From Methanolinea sp. (lineage in GTDB: Archaea > Halobacteriota > Methanomicrobia > Methanomicrobiales > Methanospirillaceae), in NCBI GenBank assembly GCA_016699325.1, contig CP064971.1, positions 744,001 to 808,000 on the forward strand: DNA of 64,000 nt. Direction: 5' to 3'. The notes below the pieces were generated by a model. That model was not told the DNA's origin. It was given only the letters and a program-made list of their open reading frames with translations, and did not search any database. The position numbers and the translations under genes were made by a program. Shown here in pieces: positions 24,847 through 32,098 of this stretch (positions are counted from its first letter, which is position 1; the number at the start of each line of letters is the position of its first letter).

Positions 24847-25482
24847 CTATAAAACGAGGACAAGCCCGATCGACACGATATTGCTGTGGATGACCTTGCC
24901 GTACTCCATGTCCCTGCAGGGGATGGTCGAGAGCTCCCATCCTACCTTTTTTGCGGTAGCAAAGACATCGATCCCCGATGCTTCCATGCTCGGGCGCACC
25001 AGGTCCATGTGCCGGCACTTCCTCCGCAGGCTCTCGTCGACGACCCCTTCGCACTGCTCGGCCACGCACTCCTCGCAGAAGATACACGGGTAGCCGCCGA
25101 ACCCGAACGCCTTGTAGAACCCGTCGTAGAAGGCGGTCTTCTCGATGAAGTGGACGGTGGTGTTCACCCAGAGGATCAGGTCTGTGTAAAAATGGTGGAA
25201 GTCCTCGGGGATGTCGTCCGGCCCGAAGGAGGGGTGACCGGGGACGCCGTCGAAGCGGAGGAGGAGGCCGGTCTCGTATTCCCCTACCATGGCCCGGGTC
25301 TCGGCCGGTGTCGGGGCATACGGGGGGCATCCGAAGTGCTTGGCGTATCCCTTGCACCCGAACCGGCACTTGAACCGGACCCAGTTGGAGACGACGACCT
25401 CGGATGCAGGGATGGGCCTGGCCTGAGCGCCTTTTGAGGTGGCGAGGGTGGTGAGTTTTTCCAGTTCGGGAGCGATGTTCAC
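24847..25482 (-). CDS. DUF2284 cysteine-rich metal-binding protein
   Basis: A 211-residue predicted metal-binding protein of the DUF2284 family. It has CRFGCKGYAKHFGCPPYAPTP (Cys39, 43, 52), and later a ferredoxin-like cluster CIFCEECVAEQC (Cys133, 136, 139, 144) with Cys156 beyond it. The pattern suggests one or two iron-sulfur clusters. The family is widespread in anaerobes and its function is unknown; members often sit near corrinoid or hydrogenase maturation genes, but none is adjacent here. Full length with ATG start. Confidence 0.85.
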   Translation of the reverse strand: MNIAPELEKLTTLATSKGAQARPIPASEVVVSNWVRFKCRFGCKGYAKHFGCPPYAPTPAETRAMVGEYETGLLLRFDGVPGHPSFGPDDIPEDFHHFYTDLILWVNTTVHFIEKTAFYDGFYKAFGFGGYPCIFCEECVAEQCEGVVDESLRRKCRHMDLVRPSMEASGIDVFATAKKVGWELSTIPCRDMEYGKVIHSNIVSIGLVLVL

Positions 25483-25682
25483 AGGTGAATTCCTCTATGC
25501 AAAAGATATCGGCACAGCAATATAGTTATTTGGCATTTGAGCCCATAGGACTTTGACTTCTCCTAATCCCCCGTCTCTCATTCACGTTTGGTACTTCTTT
25601 GCTTCGCGGACAAAAGACTCAAGACCATATAAGAATTATGGCGGTAGATCACCCTCTCTATAAATTATATGATAGGAATTGG

Positions 25683-25694
25683 AAATATTTATTT
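25683..25694 (+). promoter_or_regulatory. TATA box of the AT-rich CAP-domain gene cluster
   Basis: AAATATTTATTT is an AT-rich archaeal TATA-like element in an otherwise mixed region, about 105 bases before the first gene. A start about 25 bases downstream gives a leader of 75-80 bases that contains two hairpins. Confidence 0.45.
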
Positions 25695-25739
25695 AGTGTA
25701 ACACTCTACACCACATTGTCGGCTGGCAGAGACCAGTAC

Positions 25740-25778
25740 CACGGCATAGACCGTGCCCGACCACTCCGGTAAAACCGG
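25740..25778 (+). promoter_or_regulatory. Two consecutive hairpins in the leader of the small-gene cluster
   Basis: The first stem is CACGG (25740-25744) with CCGTG (25751-25755) and a 6-base loop. The second is CCGGT (25766-25770) with ACCGG (25774-25778) and a 3-base AAA loop. GGAGG follows at 25783-25787, six bases before the ATG. The stems are GC-rich inside an AT-rich region, which makes them stand out. Whether they regulate translation or belong to a small RNA is unknown. Confidence 0.4.
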
Positions 25779-25793
25779 TGATGGAGGCAGAGA

Positions 25794-26096
25794 ATGTTTC
25801 CTAAATTGATGAGCGTAGTAGTTAACGGCAAACGATATAGGACCGATGCCGCATTCCTCCTCGCATCAGATGCGTATTGGGATGGTAGAAACTGGGAACG
25901 AAAAGGGCGGAATATTTTCCTGTTTAAAACAATGAAAGGAAATTATTTCGCCCAATATCAGACCAAACGGCGAGGCGAACAGGACTATCTGAAGCCATTG
26001 TCTCAAGGGGAAGCTATCGAACTCTTCGAACATCTTCCAAAAAAAGAAGTAGAGTTTTCAGTGGCTTTCCCTGATGTGATTATCGAGGATGCGTGA
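25794..26096 (+). CDS. Small conserved protein, first gene of AT-rich cluster
   Basis: A 100-residue soluble protein of unknown function. It has the pattern VVVNGKRYRTDAAFLLASDAYWDGRN, then IFLFKTMKGNYFAQYQT and PLSQGEAIELFEHLP. This NGKRYdT...yRtkkGnyF...PLs.eEAie layout resembles small proteins that I recall from mobile or plasmid-borne genes of bacteria and archaea, but I cannot name the family. It has a strong GGAGG ribosome binding site. The stop overlaps the GTG start of the next gene (GTGA), so the genes form an operon. Base composition is much more AT-rich than the genes up to 24 kb. Confidence 0.65.
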   Translation: MFPKLMSVVVNGKRYRTDAAFLLASDAYWDGRNWERKGRNIFLFKTMKGNYFAQYQTKRRGEQDYLKPLSQGEAIELFEHLPKKEVEFSVAFPDVIIEDA

Positions 26097-26575
26097 TCCC
26101 TATGTCGCGGTATTATCGGCATTGGGATACGCGGAGAACGTATAGAAATAACCAACATCATGAAGGAAATCTTCGCATTGCAATGATTTTGGGTGTAATA
26201 TTAGTTGGAGCGTTCATTTTTATTTATCACGGGAGCGGGCTTTTCCTGCAACCCCCCGGGCTCTCTCAATCACCTCCTTCAAATATTGCAGTAACTGTTC
26301 AAATAGAGAAGGACCCTGTGTATCATACGATAAACGCATTATTTTCGGGAGGAAAAGGGCAGGTTGTTACGGATTATTGTATTGTGAGGGTTACTCGATC
26401 AGACGGCCGGATTATTTCAAAGCAATTAGAGCCAGTAAAATTGGCAGAAGTTCAAATTCAAGGAACAGAAAGCTCTGATAGAGTTGAGGTTTTTGTCGTT
26501 TATCTATCCGGTAATTCCTACAAAATTTATGACAGTTATCTCCCGAATCGGAAATACTACGATGGAGGTGTGTGA
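26093..26575 (+). CDS. Membrane-anchored protein of unknown function
   Basis: 160 residues. A basic cytoplasmic N-terminus (RYYRHWDTRRTYRNNQHHE) leads to a single membrane helix, MILGVILVGAFIFIYHGSG, at about residues 31-49. The remaining 110 residues lie outside the cell and look beta-rich (NIAVTVQIEKDPVYHTINALF, VTDYCIVRVTRSDG, DRVEVFVVYLSG). This resembles archaeal type II membrane proteins with a small immunoglobulin-like exterior domain. The start is GTG at 26093 (GTGA overlap) or ATG at 26102. No family assigned. Confidence 0.6.
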   Translation: MIPMSRYYRHWDTRRTYRNNQHHEGNLRIAMILGVILVGAFIFIYHGSGLFLQPPGLSQSPPSNIAVTVQIEKDPVYHTINALFSGGKGQVVTDYCIVRVTRSDGRIISKQLEPVKLAEVQIQGTESSDRVEVFVVYLSGNSYKIYDSYLPNRKYYDGGV

Positions 26576-26578
26576 GCA

Positions 26579-26743
26579 ATGGCGTATCGAAGAAAAACAG
26601 TAAGAGGGGATTATAATCACCTAATGGGCGGGGATGGGCGTTCCCGTCCGTCCGGAGAGAAATACGGTGATTGGTTAATTGGCCGAGGGGAACGAACTTC
26701 GAGGAGGAGAAGAAGGGATGATGATTGGGGTTGGCTGTTCTAG
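26579..26743 (+). CDS. Small basic protein (54 residues) in the CAP cluster
   Basis: A short open frame with ATG at 26579, preceded by GGAGGTG 10 bases upstream and only 3 bases after the preceding stop. The product is very basic in the middle (SRRRRRDDDW) and ends in WGWLF. It has no cysteines and no membrane helix. The ribosome binding site and tight spacing support it as a real gene of this operon; nothing is known about its role. The Arg run followed by Asp and Trp residues is unusual. Confidence 0.5.
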   Translation: MAYRRKTVRGDYNHLMGGDGRSRPSGEKYGDWLIGRGERTSRRRRRDDDWGWLF

Positions 26744-26790
26744 CCCCTCGTCTTTCCTTTACTGTTTTCAATCGGAGATTGGGTGAAAAT

Positions 26791-27243
26791 ATGCCAAGAA
26801 ATAATTGTCAACGAATTGAGAGCATCATCTATTCCTTAACGAATAAATCAAGAAATAAGCAAGGAATTAGAAAATATCGTTATAGTAAAAATTTGTCGAA
26901 TTATGCGAGGGATCATAGTAAACGGATGGCTAATGCACGAGATATCTTTCATGATTCCAATGCGGGATTTGAAAATGTTGCCTATATTTTCAATCCTGGA
27001 TCTTCTGATCAACAAATTGCATCACAATTTCATCGTCAATGGATGAAGAGCTCGGGTCATAGGAGTAACATCCTGAATACTACCAATGATATTATCGGTA
27101 TTGGTGTTGTTCGACGGGGCTCTCATTTCTATGCGACCCAAAGATTTTCTCAATCTGGGATAGCAACCAATTTCTCTTATTCGGTTTTTGATTCCATCTA
27201 CGACTCAATTGTGCGTCCTATTGATAAGATTCTGTTTGGATGA
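26791..27243 (+). CDS. CAP-domain (SCP/YkwD-like) protein without signal peptide
   Basis: A 150-residue CAP superfamily protein. Signature positions are HSKRMA and IFHDS (His54), GFENVAY (Glu61) and QWMKSSGHRSNIL (His90), followed by IGIGVV and the C-terminal FYATQRFS strand. CAP proteins are normally secreted, but this one starts directly with MPRNNCQRIE and shows no signal peptide or membrane helix. It would therefore be cytoplasmic, or secreted by an unusual route. The ATG at 26791 follows a GGTGA site. It is the last gene of the AT-rich operon. Biochemical role unknown. Confidence 0.78.
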   Translation: MPRNNCQRIESIIYSLTNKSRNKQGIRKYRYSKNLSNYARDHSKRMANARDIFHDSNAGFENVAYIFNPGSSDQQIASQFHRQWMKSSGHRSNILNTTNDIIGIGVVRRGSHFYATQRFSQSGIATNFSYSVFDSIYDSIVRPIDKILFG

Positions 27244-27612
27244 TTTGAAAATTGAATTTTTTCACACAACAACTCGTTACAAGGGATAGTGTAAGGAAAG
27301 TTCTGTAAATTCCGAGACGCCGTATCCTAATGAATTGAAACAAGGAGAACGGGGTCATGAATCTCTTTGACTCAAAATCTTGTAACCTTTCGGGGTTATC
27401 ACAAATGAATTGGTAATATGTTGGAAAGAGAGCATAATCTGCATCTTCTATAGATGAAAGTCGAAAATATGAAGGGGTAAACCTTGCATAATTCAAAGAG
27501 ACTTCATCATGTTCCAGGTTTCCAGGGACCCCCAGAATGGAAACAAGAGCGGATGGTGCTGTTCGGTGAGTGAATTTCTCTCAGAATACAGATTGAACAA
27601 GTACACCATTCC
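27244..27612. other. AT-rich gap with one doubtful minus-strand open frame
   Basis: 369 bases between the CAP gene and the SDR gene. A minus-strand frame (27218-27496) would encode 92 residues beginning MNYARFTPSYFRLSS, with several FxxF aromatic pairs. It overlaps the CAP gene end and has no recognisable domain. I treat it as possible but unproven, perhaps a remnant. Confidence 0.25.
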
Positions 27613-28614
27613 TCAGTGCTGTCCAGCCTCGATCATGCGACGAAGACCTTCTTCAAGGGCCACGCGAGGTTCCCAGTCCAGCATGATTCCCGCCTTCCCG
27701 ATATCCGGGCACCGTCTCTTCGGGTCGTCCGCAGGAAGCGGCTGGAAAACGAACGGGGAATCAGATGACAGGAATTTTTTTATTCTTCCGGCCAGGTCGA
27801 GGATCGTGATTTCCATGGGCATGCCGATATTGATGACTTCCCCGGTCAACCCGTCTCTTCCGGCAAGCTTCAGGAGGGCGGCAACCTGGTCCGTGACATA
27901 ACAAAAACTCCTCGTCTGCTCTCCGCTGCCGAATATGGTGATAGGCCGCCCATTATTTGCCTGCTCGATGAACCGGGGAACGACCCGCCCGTAGTACCCG
28001 TCTGCCCGCATGCGGGGGCCATAGGTATTGAAAATCCGGGCAATTCTCACGTCAACCTTGTGCTGGCGGAGGTATGCCATGCAACACGCCTCTCCGACCC
28101 GTTTTGATTCATCATAGCACCCACGGACGCCTAGGGTGTTCACGTTGCCGTTATACGACTCGGGAGTGGGAATTACGGTTGCATCTCCATACACTTCACT
28201 CGTTGACGTGAACAGGAACCGTGCGCCGTGTTTCTTCGCGATACCCAGAGCATTCAGGGTTCCAAGACTGTTTGCCTTGATGATCTGGATGGGGAACTGA
28301 TCGAATTCAAGGGGGGATGCCCGTGATGCGAGATGGAAAACAACGTCGATCTTTTCTGATGGCTGGTAGGGGTTGCTGATGTCATGCCGGATCAGCATGA
28401 AGGTATCATCATTCACGAGATGCTCGACATTTTCTTTTCTCCCCGATGAGAAATTGTCGAGGCAGAGCACCCTGCCATTCTGCCGGTGCACAACGTCACA
28501 TATCCAGGACCCGAGAAATCCTGAACCGCCCGTTACCAGGACCGTGGTATCTTCAAACGACAGGCCGTCCAGATTTTTTACAATATCCCCGACATCCTGC
28601 TCTATCAAGGGCAT
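27613..28614 (-). CDS. NAD-dependent epimerase/dehydratase, UDP-glucuronate decarboxylase-like
   Basis: A 333-residue extended short-chain dehydrogenase. The NAD motif is VTGGSGFLGSW near residue 27. STSEVYGD carries the catalytic Ser/Thr, and YDESKR holds the Tyr-x3-Lys. NTYGPRMRADGYYGRVVPRFIEQA is the segment typical of UDP-xylose synthase (UDP-glucuronate decarboxylase). It lies in an operon with UDP-glucose dehydrogenase and UDP-glucose pyrophosphorylase, which would supply UDP-glucuronate, so UDP-xylose or a 4-keto-pentose is a plausible product. It overlaps the pyrophosphorylase stop by 10 bases. Confidence 0.87.
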   Translation of the reverse strand: MPLIEQDVGDIVKNLDGLSFEDTTVLVTGGSGFLGSWICDVVHRQNGRVLCLDNFSSGRKENVEHLVNDDTFMLIRHDISNPYQPSEKIDVVFHLASRASPLEFDQFPIQIIKANSLGTLNALGIAKKHGARFLFTSTSEVYGDATVIPTPESYNGNVNTLGVRGCYDESKRVGEACCMAYLRQHKVDVRIARIFNTYGPRMRADGYYGRVVPRFIEQANNGRPITIFGSGEQTRSFCYVTDQVAALLKLAGRDGLTGEVINIGMPMEITILDLAGRIKKFLSSDSPFVFQPLPADDPKRRCPDIGKAGIMLDWEPRVALEEGLRRMIEAGQH

Positions 28615-29447
28615 AGCCTCCTGATAAATTCTTCAACGTGAGGCCCAAGCTCGGGATCGGCTAATGCGAGCTCGATGTTTGCCTTGAGCCAGTCAATCTT
28701 GTTCCCGATGTCAAGCCTTCTCCCGTTGAAAACATGCCCAAGTACGGTTTCTTTCCGGGCCAGGATTCTCAATGCGTCTGTCAGCTGTATCTCCCCCTTG
28801 CGATCAGGTGTCACTTCCCTGAGGCAATCAAATATCTCAGGGGTGAGGAGATACGACCCCAGTATCGCAAGATCGGATGGAGCGTGTTCAGGTACTGGTT
28901 TTTCGATCAGGTCGTCGATGACAAAGGCATCTTTCCGGGTGTCATCAGATGTCGCCACAATCCCGTAGTTCTGGATCATGTCCCGCGGGACTTTTTCAAC
29001 GGCGATGACACTTTTCCCGTGCTTTTCGTATATCGAACCCAATGCCATTGTACACGGCGGAATGGTTATCGTATCCCCCAAAAGTACCGCAAACGGGTCA
29101 CCCCCGGCAAATGCCTCGGCATGACCGATCGCATCGCCAAGGCCCCGCACACCTTTCTGCCGGGTATAATAGATATTGATCCTGCCGAGAATTTCGTCAA
29201 GGCTGTGGATCATTTCGTTGCCTGACGCGTTTTTATCGAGATCGAAGTAGTCCTCGATTGCCCGCTTTCCCTTACCCGTGATGATCAGGATATCCTTTAT
29301 CCCGGACAGGTAGGCCTCTTCAACGACGTAATGGATGACCGGTTTATGCACAACCGGGATCATCTCTTTCGGCATCGATTTGGTGATGGGAAGAAAGCGT
29401 GTTCCCAATCCTGCTGCCGGGATGACCGCCTTTGTAACCGTCTTCAC
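28605..29447 (-). CDS. galU: UTP-glucose-1-phosphate uridylyltransferase
   Basis: A 280-residue nucleotidyltransferase of the GalU type. PAAGLGTRFLPITKSMPKEMIPVVHKP is the UTP-binding signature (residues 9-35), with the catalytic Lys in PKEM. LLGD (Mg-binding Asp), EKPVPEHAPSD and GEIQLTDAL follow. The start GTG at 29447 overlaps the dehydrogenase stop as GTGA. It makes UDP-glucose from glucose-1-phosphate and UTP for the adjacent dehydrogenase. Confidence 0.92.
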   Translation of the reverse strand: MKTVTKAVIPAAGLGTRFLPITKSMPKEMIPVVHKPVIHYVVEEAYLSGIKDILIITGKGKRAIEDYFDLDKNASGNEMIHSLDEILGRINIYYTRQKGVRGLGDAIGHAEAFAGGDPFAVLLGDTITIPPCTMALGSIYEKHGKSVIAVEKVPRDMIQNYGIVATSDDTRKDAFVIDDLIEKPVPEHAPSDLAILGSYLLTPEIFDCLREVTPDRKGEIQLTDALRILARKETVLGHVFNGRRLDIGNKIDWLKANIELALADPELGPHVEEFIRRLCP

Positions 29448-30709
29448 CAGCACACCCCTTCGTACATACCTGCTGTCTTTTTTGCCCGCTCGACCCTGCG
29501 GCCATCTATGACTGTTTTGCCGGTATAGTCGATCCTGTCGAATTCGGGCCATTCGGTGACGATCAGGATTGCATCGGCCGCCAATACTTCTTCTGCTGTC
29601 CTGGCGTAGGAAATGCCGGGGAATTCCCGTCTGAAATTATCCATGGCCAGGGGATCGTATGCAATGATGTGTGCCTTCTCATCCAATAGTGCCCGGACTA
29701 CCGGGATAGCACGTGTTTCCCGGATGTCATCGGTACCCGGTTTGAATGCAAGGCCCAGGATACCGATGGTCTTTCCAGGGATGTCAAGGTGCCTTTTCAG
29801 GAGCTGGACGAGCTTCTTGGGCTGATCTTCATTCGTTGTTATGACCGCCTGGAGGATATTCCTCTCCGTTCCCGACGTTTTTGCAAACTCGATGAGGGCC
29901 CGGACATCCTTTGGGAAACAGGACCCGCCAAACCCTATCCCCGATCTGAAAAAGGCCGGGTTGATCCTGGCATCCATTCCTACCCCCTGGAAGACTTCGT
30001 AGCTGTCGATTCCATGGACTTTGCACAGGTTCCCGATCTCGTTTGCAAAGCTGATCTTGGTTGCCAGGAAGGCATTGCTGACATATTTTATCATCTCCGA
30101 AGTTTTCAGGGACGTTATCATCTTCGGGCAGTCAACCGGGGAATACAGTTGTTTCACGAGTTCTCCGCTTGTTTCGTCCTGCGCACCGATGATGACCCGG
30201 TCAGGATTGAAGAAATCATGGACCGCATTCCCCTCCCTGAGAAATTCCGGGTTTGAAACAACGGAGAATCCCTTGCCGGCTTTTTTTCCTGATTGTTTTT
30301 CCAGCGCTGGAATAACGACACCCTCGGTCGTTCCGGGTATCACCGTGCTTTTCACGACAACCGTATGGATGCCTTCTTTCCGGGCTACGGCCTGTCCAAT
30401 GTCGCTGCAGACCTGCTCTACGTATTGAAGGTTGATCGAGCCATCCCCGTTTGAGGGTGTTCCGACACAGATAAAGGAGATCTCACTCTGCTGAACGGCC
30501 TGAACCGGGTTATCCGTAGTGGCAATGTGTCCCTTATTTTTCCGGAGCAGGTCGTCCAGGCCGGGTTCGTATACCGGGGGGCGGCCTTTTTCAATCATAT
30601 CGAGTTTGCGTGTATCGATGTCATTGAAAATTACCTGGTGGCCCCAATGAGCGAGGCAGATGCCTGTGACCGAACCGACATAGCCGGTGCCGAATATCGA
30701 AATCCGCAT
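29444..30709 (-). CDS. UDP-glucose 6-dehydrogenase
   Basis: A 421-residue NAD-dependent enzyme that oxidises UDP-glucose to UDP-glucuronate. The N-terminal Rossmann fold is ISIFGTGYVGSVTGICLAHWGH. CVGTPSNGDGSINL, STVIPGTTEG and NPEFLREGNAVHDFFNPDRVIIG follow. The catalytic cysteine lies in GFGGSCFPKDVRAL, and ILGLAFKPGTDDIRE marks the C-terminal domain. It is the first gene of the three-gene sugar-nucleotide operon. Relatives also act on UDP-ManNAc or UDP-GlcNAc; the adjacent galU gene favours UDP-glucose. Confidence 0.92.
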   Translation of the reverse strand: MRISIFGTGYVGSVTGICLAHWGHQVIFNDIDTRKLDMIEKGRPPVYEPGLDDLLRKNKGHIATTDNPVQAVQQSEISFICVGTPSNGDGSINLQYVEQVCSDIGQAVARKEGIHTVVVKSTVIPGTTEGVVIPALEKQSGKKAGKGFSVVSNPEFLREGNAVHDFFNPDRVIIGAQDETSGELVKQLYSPVDCPKMITSLKTSEMIKYVSNAFLATKISFANEIGNLCKVHGIDSYEVFQGVGMDARINPAFFRSGIGFGGSCFPKDVRALIEFAKTSGTERNILQAVITTNEDQPKKLVQLLKRHLDIPGKTIGILGLAFKPGTDDIRETRAIPVVRALLDEKAHIIAYDPLAMDNFRREFPGISYARTAEEVLAADAILIVTEWPEFDRIDYTGKTVIDGRRVERAKKTAGMYEGVCW

Positions 30710-31018
30710 GTATGAATACTGCGTTGGGTTTTATGAGGATTAAAATGTTGATAACAAAAGGTGACAGTAACCACCCAGGGAGTGCATGAAACAGGGGGTG
30801 TTCCACGCACTCTCTCCCGGGACGTTTTCCGTGTATGTTATGTGAGCAGGCGGGGAAAATTATCCTGCCACATTTGGGGAAAATTATCCCGCCGGTGACA
30901 TCGGGCTATTGATCCGGTGAACAGGTTACCGTATACCCGGTGAACCCAACTCTTCCACCAAGTACCTGAGGAAAGTCTCTTTTATTAATGCAGCACACTA
31001 TGCATTGGGAATGTACCT
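30710..31018. other. Intergenic region between divergent genes
   Basis: 309 bases. It holds the two 14-base repeats, and CTTTTATTAATG (30976-30987) as a possible TATA element about 37 bases before the secreted-protein start. On the other strand ATTTTAATCC is a weak TATA candidate for the dehydrogenase operon. No gene seen. Confidence 0.35.
30852..30893. repeat. Pair of GGGGAAAATTATCC repeats, 24 bases apart
   Basis: The 14-base unit GGGGAAAATTATCC occurs at 30852-30865 and again at 30876-30889, followed by TGCC and CGCC. The inner 12 bases are close to a perfect palindrome (10 of 12 positions). They sit between the divergent UDP-glucose dehydrogenase and the secreted-protein gene, so a dimeric DNA-binding protein could use them as operators. 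No regulator gene is adjacent. Confidence 0.5.
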
Positions 31019-31450
31019 ATGCACCGTATACGAAGAGCTATGCAGATAATTATTATCGGGGTGCTTCTCGGGTCAGTGATACCCACTGCGAGTGCTGTAT
31101 TCGATTACCCTCCCTGCTGCCCCAACTATCGGGATTACCCGTATTACTACTACCCGGTAGACCCTTACTACATGTTCCCCGTCTATTGCTCCTGTCCTTT
31201 CCTGGATGATGCCCTGAACAGGTCGATTTGGAAGGATATCCCTGTATCTTATTGGGAGTGGGTCATTGAGACCCAGAGTGGAAGATCGTCATGCACCTCG
31301 TGTGGGGGTTTCTCCACGACTTCTTCGTTCAGCTATTCGAATGCAAATATCATCTTCCCGGAAAAGGACATGTTATTGGAGGGATACGACAAAATTTCAG
31401 TCAGCACCAGGTTCAAATCAAAAGAGCAGGCCATGGGGAAGTTTTTATAA
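31019..31450 (+). CDS. Secreted Tyr/Cys/Pro-rich protein of unknown function
   Basis: 143 residues with an apparent signal peptide: a basic MHRIRRAM start, a hydrophobic IIIIGVLLGSVI, and an Ala-x-Ala-like cleavage region (TASA/VF, near residue 26). The next 35 residues are extremely rich in Tyr, Pro and Cys (PPCCPNYRDYPYYYYP, YCSCPF), followed by SSCTSCGGFSTTSSFSYSNAN and a charged C-terminus. Seven or more cysteines suggest disulfides or metal binding outside the cell. No family recognised. A run of nine T residues 20 bases after the stop is a likely terminator. Confidence 0.6.
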   Translation: MHRIRRAMQIIIIGVLLGSVIPTASAVFDYPPCCPNYRDYPYYYYPVDPYYMFPVYCSCPFLDDALNRSIWKDIPVSYWEWVIETQSGRSSCTSCGGFSTTSSFSYSNANIIFPEKDMLLEGYDKISVSTRFKSKEQAMGKFL

Positions 31451-31469
31451 TACCGCATTCCGCATTAAC

Positions 31470-31478
31470 TTTTTTTTT
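31470..31478 (+). terminator. Poly-T terminator after the secreted-protein gene
   Basis: Nine consecutive T residues begin 20 bases past the stop codon, the usual archaeal termination signal. No stem precedes it. Confidence 0.5.
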
Positions 31479-31596
31479 GTAACTGTTCATGGTCAGCCGC
31501 TAAGATCCTTGTGCAACGACGTAATAGTAACAATTAGTGGTAGAAGATCAGCAGAATAACGACATCAATGAAGTGACCTCTGCATCTTATATTTAA

Positions 31597-32098
31597 TCGC
31601 TTCCAGCCGTCATCGAAGAACAAAATCGCATCATATCAGAGTTGCGAGCAGAAAACGCCCAGCTGAAAGCCCGCATCGCAGAGCTCGAAGGGAAAGCACT
31701 CATGGTCTACCCAAGCATCGACCACCAAATCGTTGAATCCGGCATGCAGGAAAACCCTGTCTCTCATGCTTCTGGTACTGGTATTAAACGTGGGTGCAAG
31801 AGGCCGTCAAAAGCGAAAAACCTCCTCGACTGTTGCCAGAAACACGAGAAGGATAGCCTCTCGTTCATGTATGACTTCCCGATTCTGCTCTCAAATATTC
31901 TGGCTGAACGGGATATCCGGATGATGAAACTGCCAAAATAAGATTTCTGGGACGTTCAGGAGCCAGGAAGGAGCTGACTGGTTCTGCAGGGTCAGAGGCC
32001 ATATCTCAACAGTGAAAAAAAAGAATGGGATGCCTGTGTCCGGGTCTCTGCTGGAGGTCTTCCGAGGGCGAACCCTTCATCCATTATTTTTAACCTGA
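31597..32098 (+). pseudogene. IS66-family transposase (TnpC) remnant
   Basis: A heavily deleted IS66 transposase. The N-terminal coiled-coil is recognisable (EEQNRIISELRAENAQLKA, then RIAELEG). It jumps, with most of the catalytic part missing, to the C-terminal segment KAKNLLDCCQKHEKDSLSFMYDF and NILAERDIRMMKLP. A frameshift follows, after which the frame continues with KISGTFRSQEGADWFCRVRGHISTV and LLEVFRGRTLHPLF. Both fragments match the ends of a normal ~500-residue IS66 transposase. It cannot be functional. It touches the left end of the next IS. Confidence 0.8.

Noticed and set aside
27218..27496. Minus-strand 92-residue frame overlapping the CAP gene end
   Set aside because: No recognisable family, and overlap with a real gene. 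Kept only as a doubtful note.
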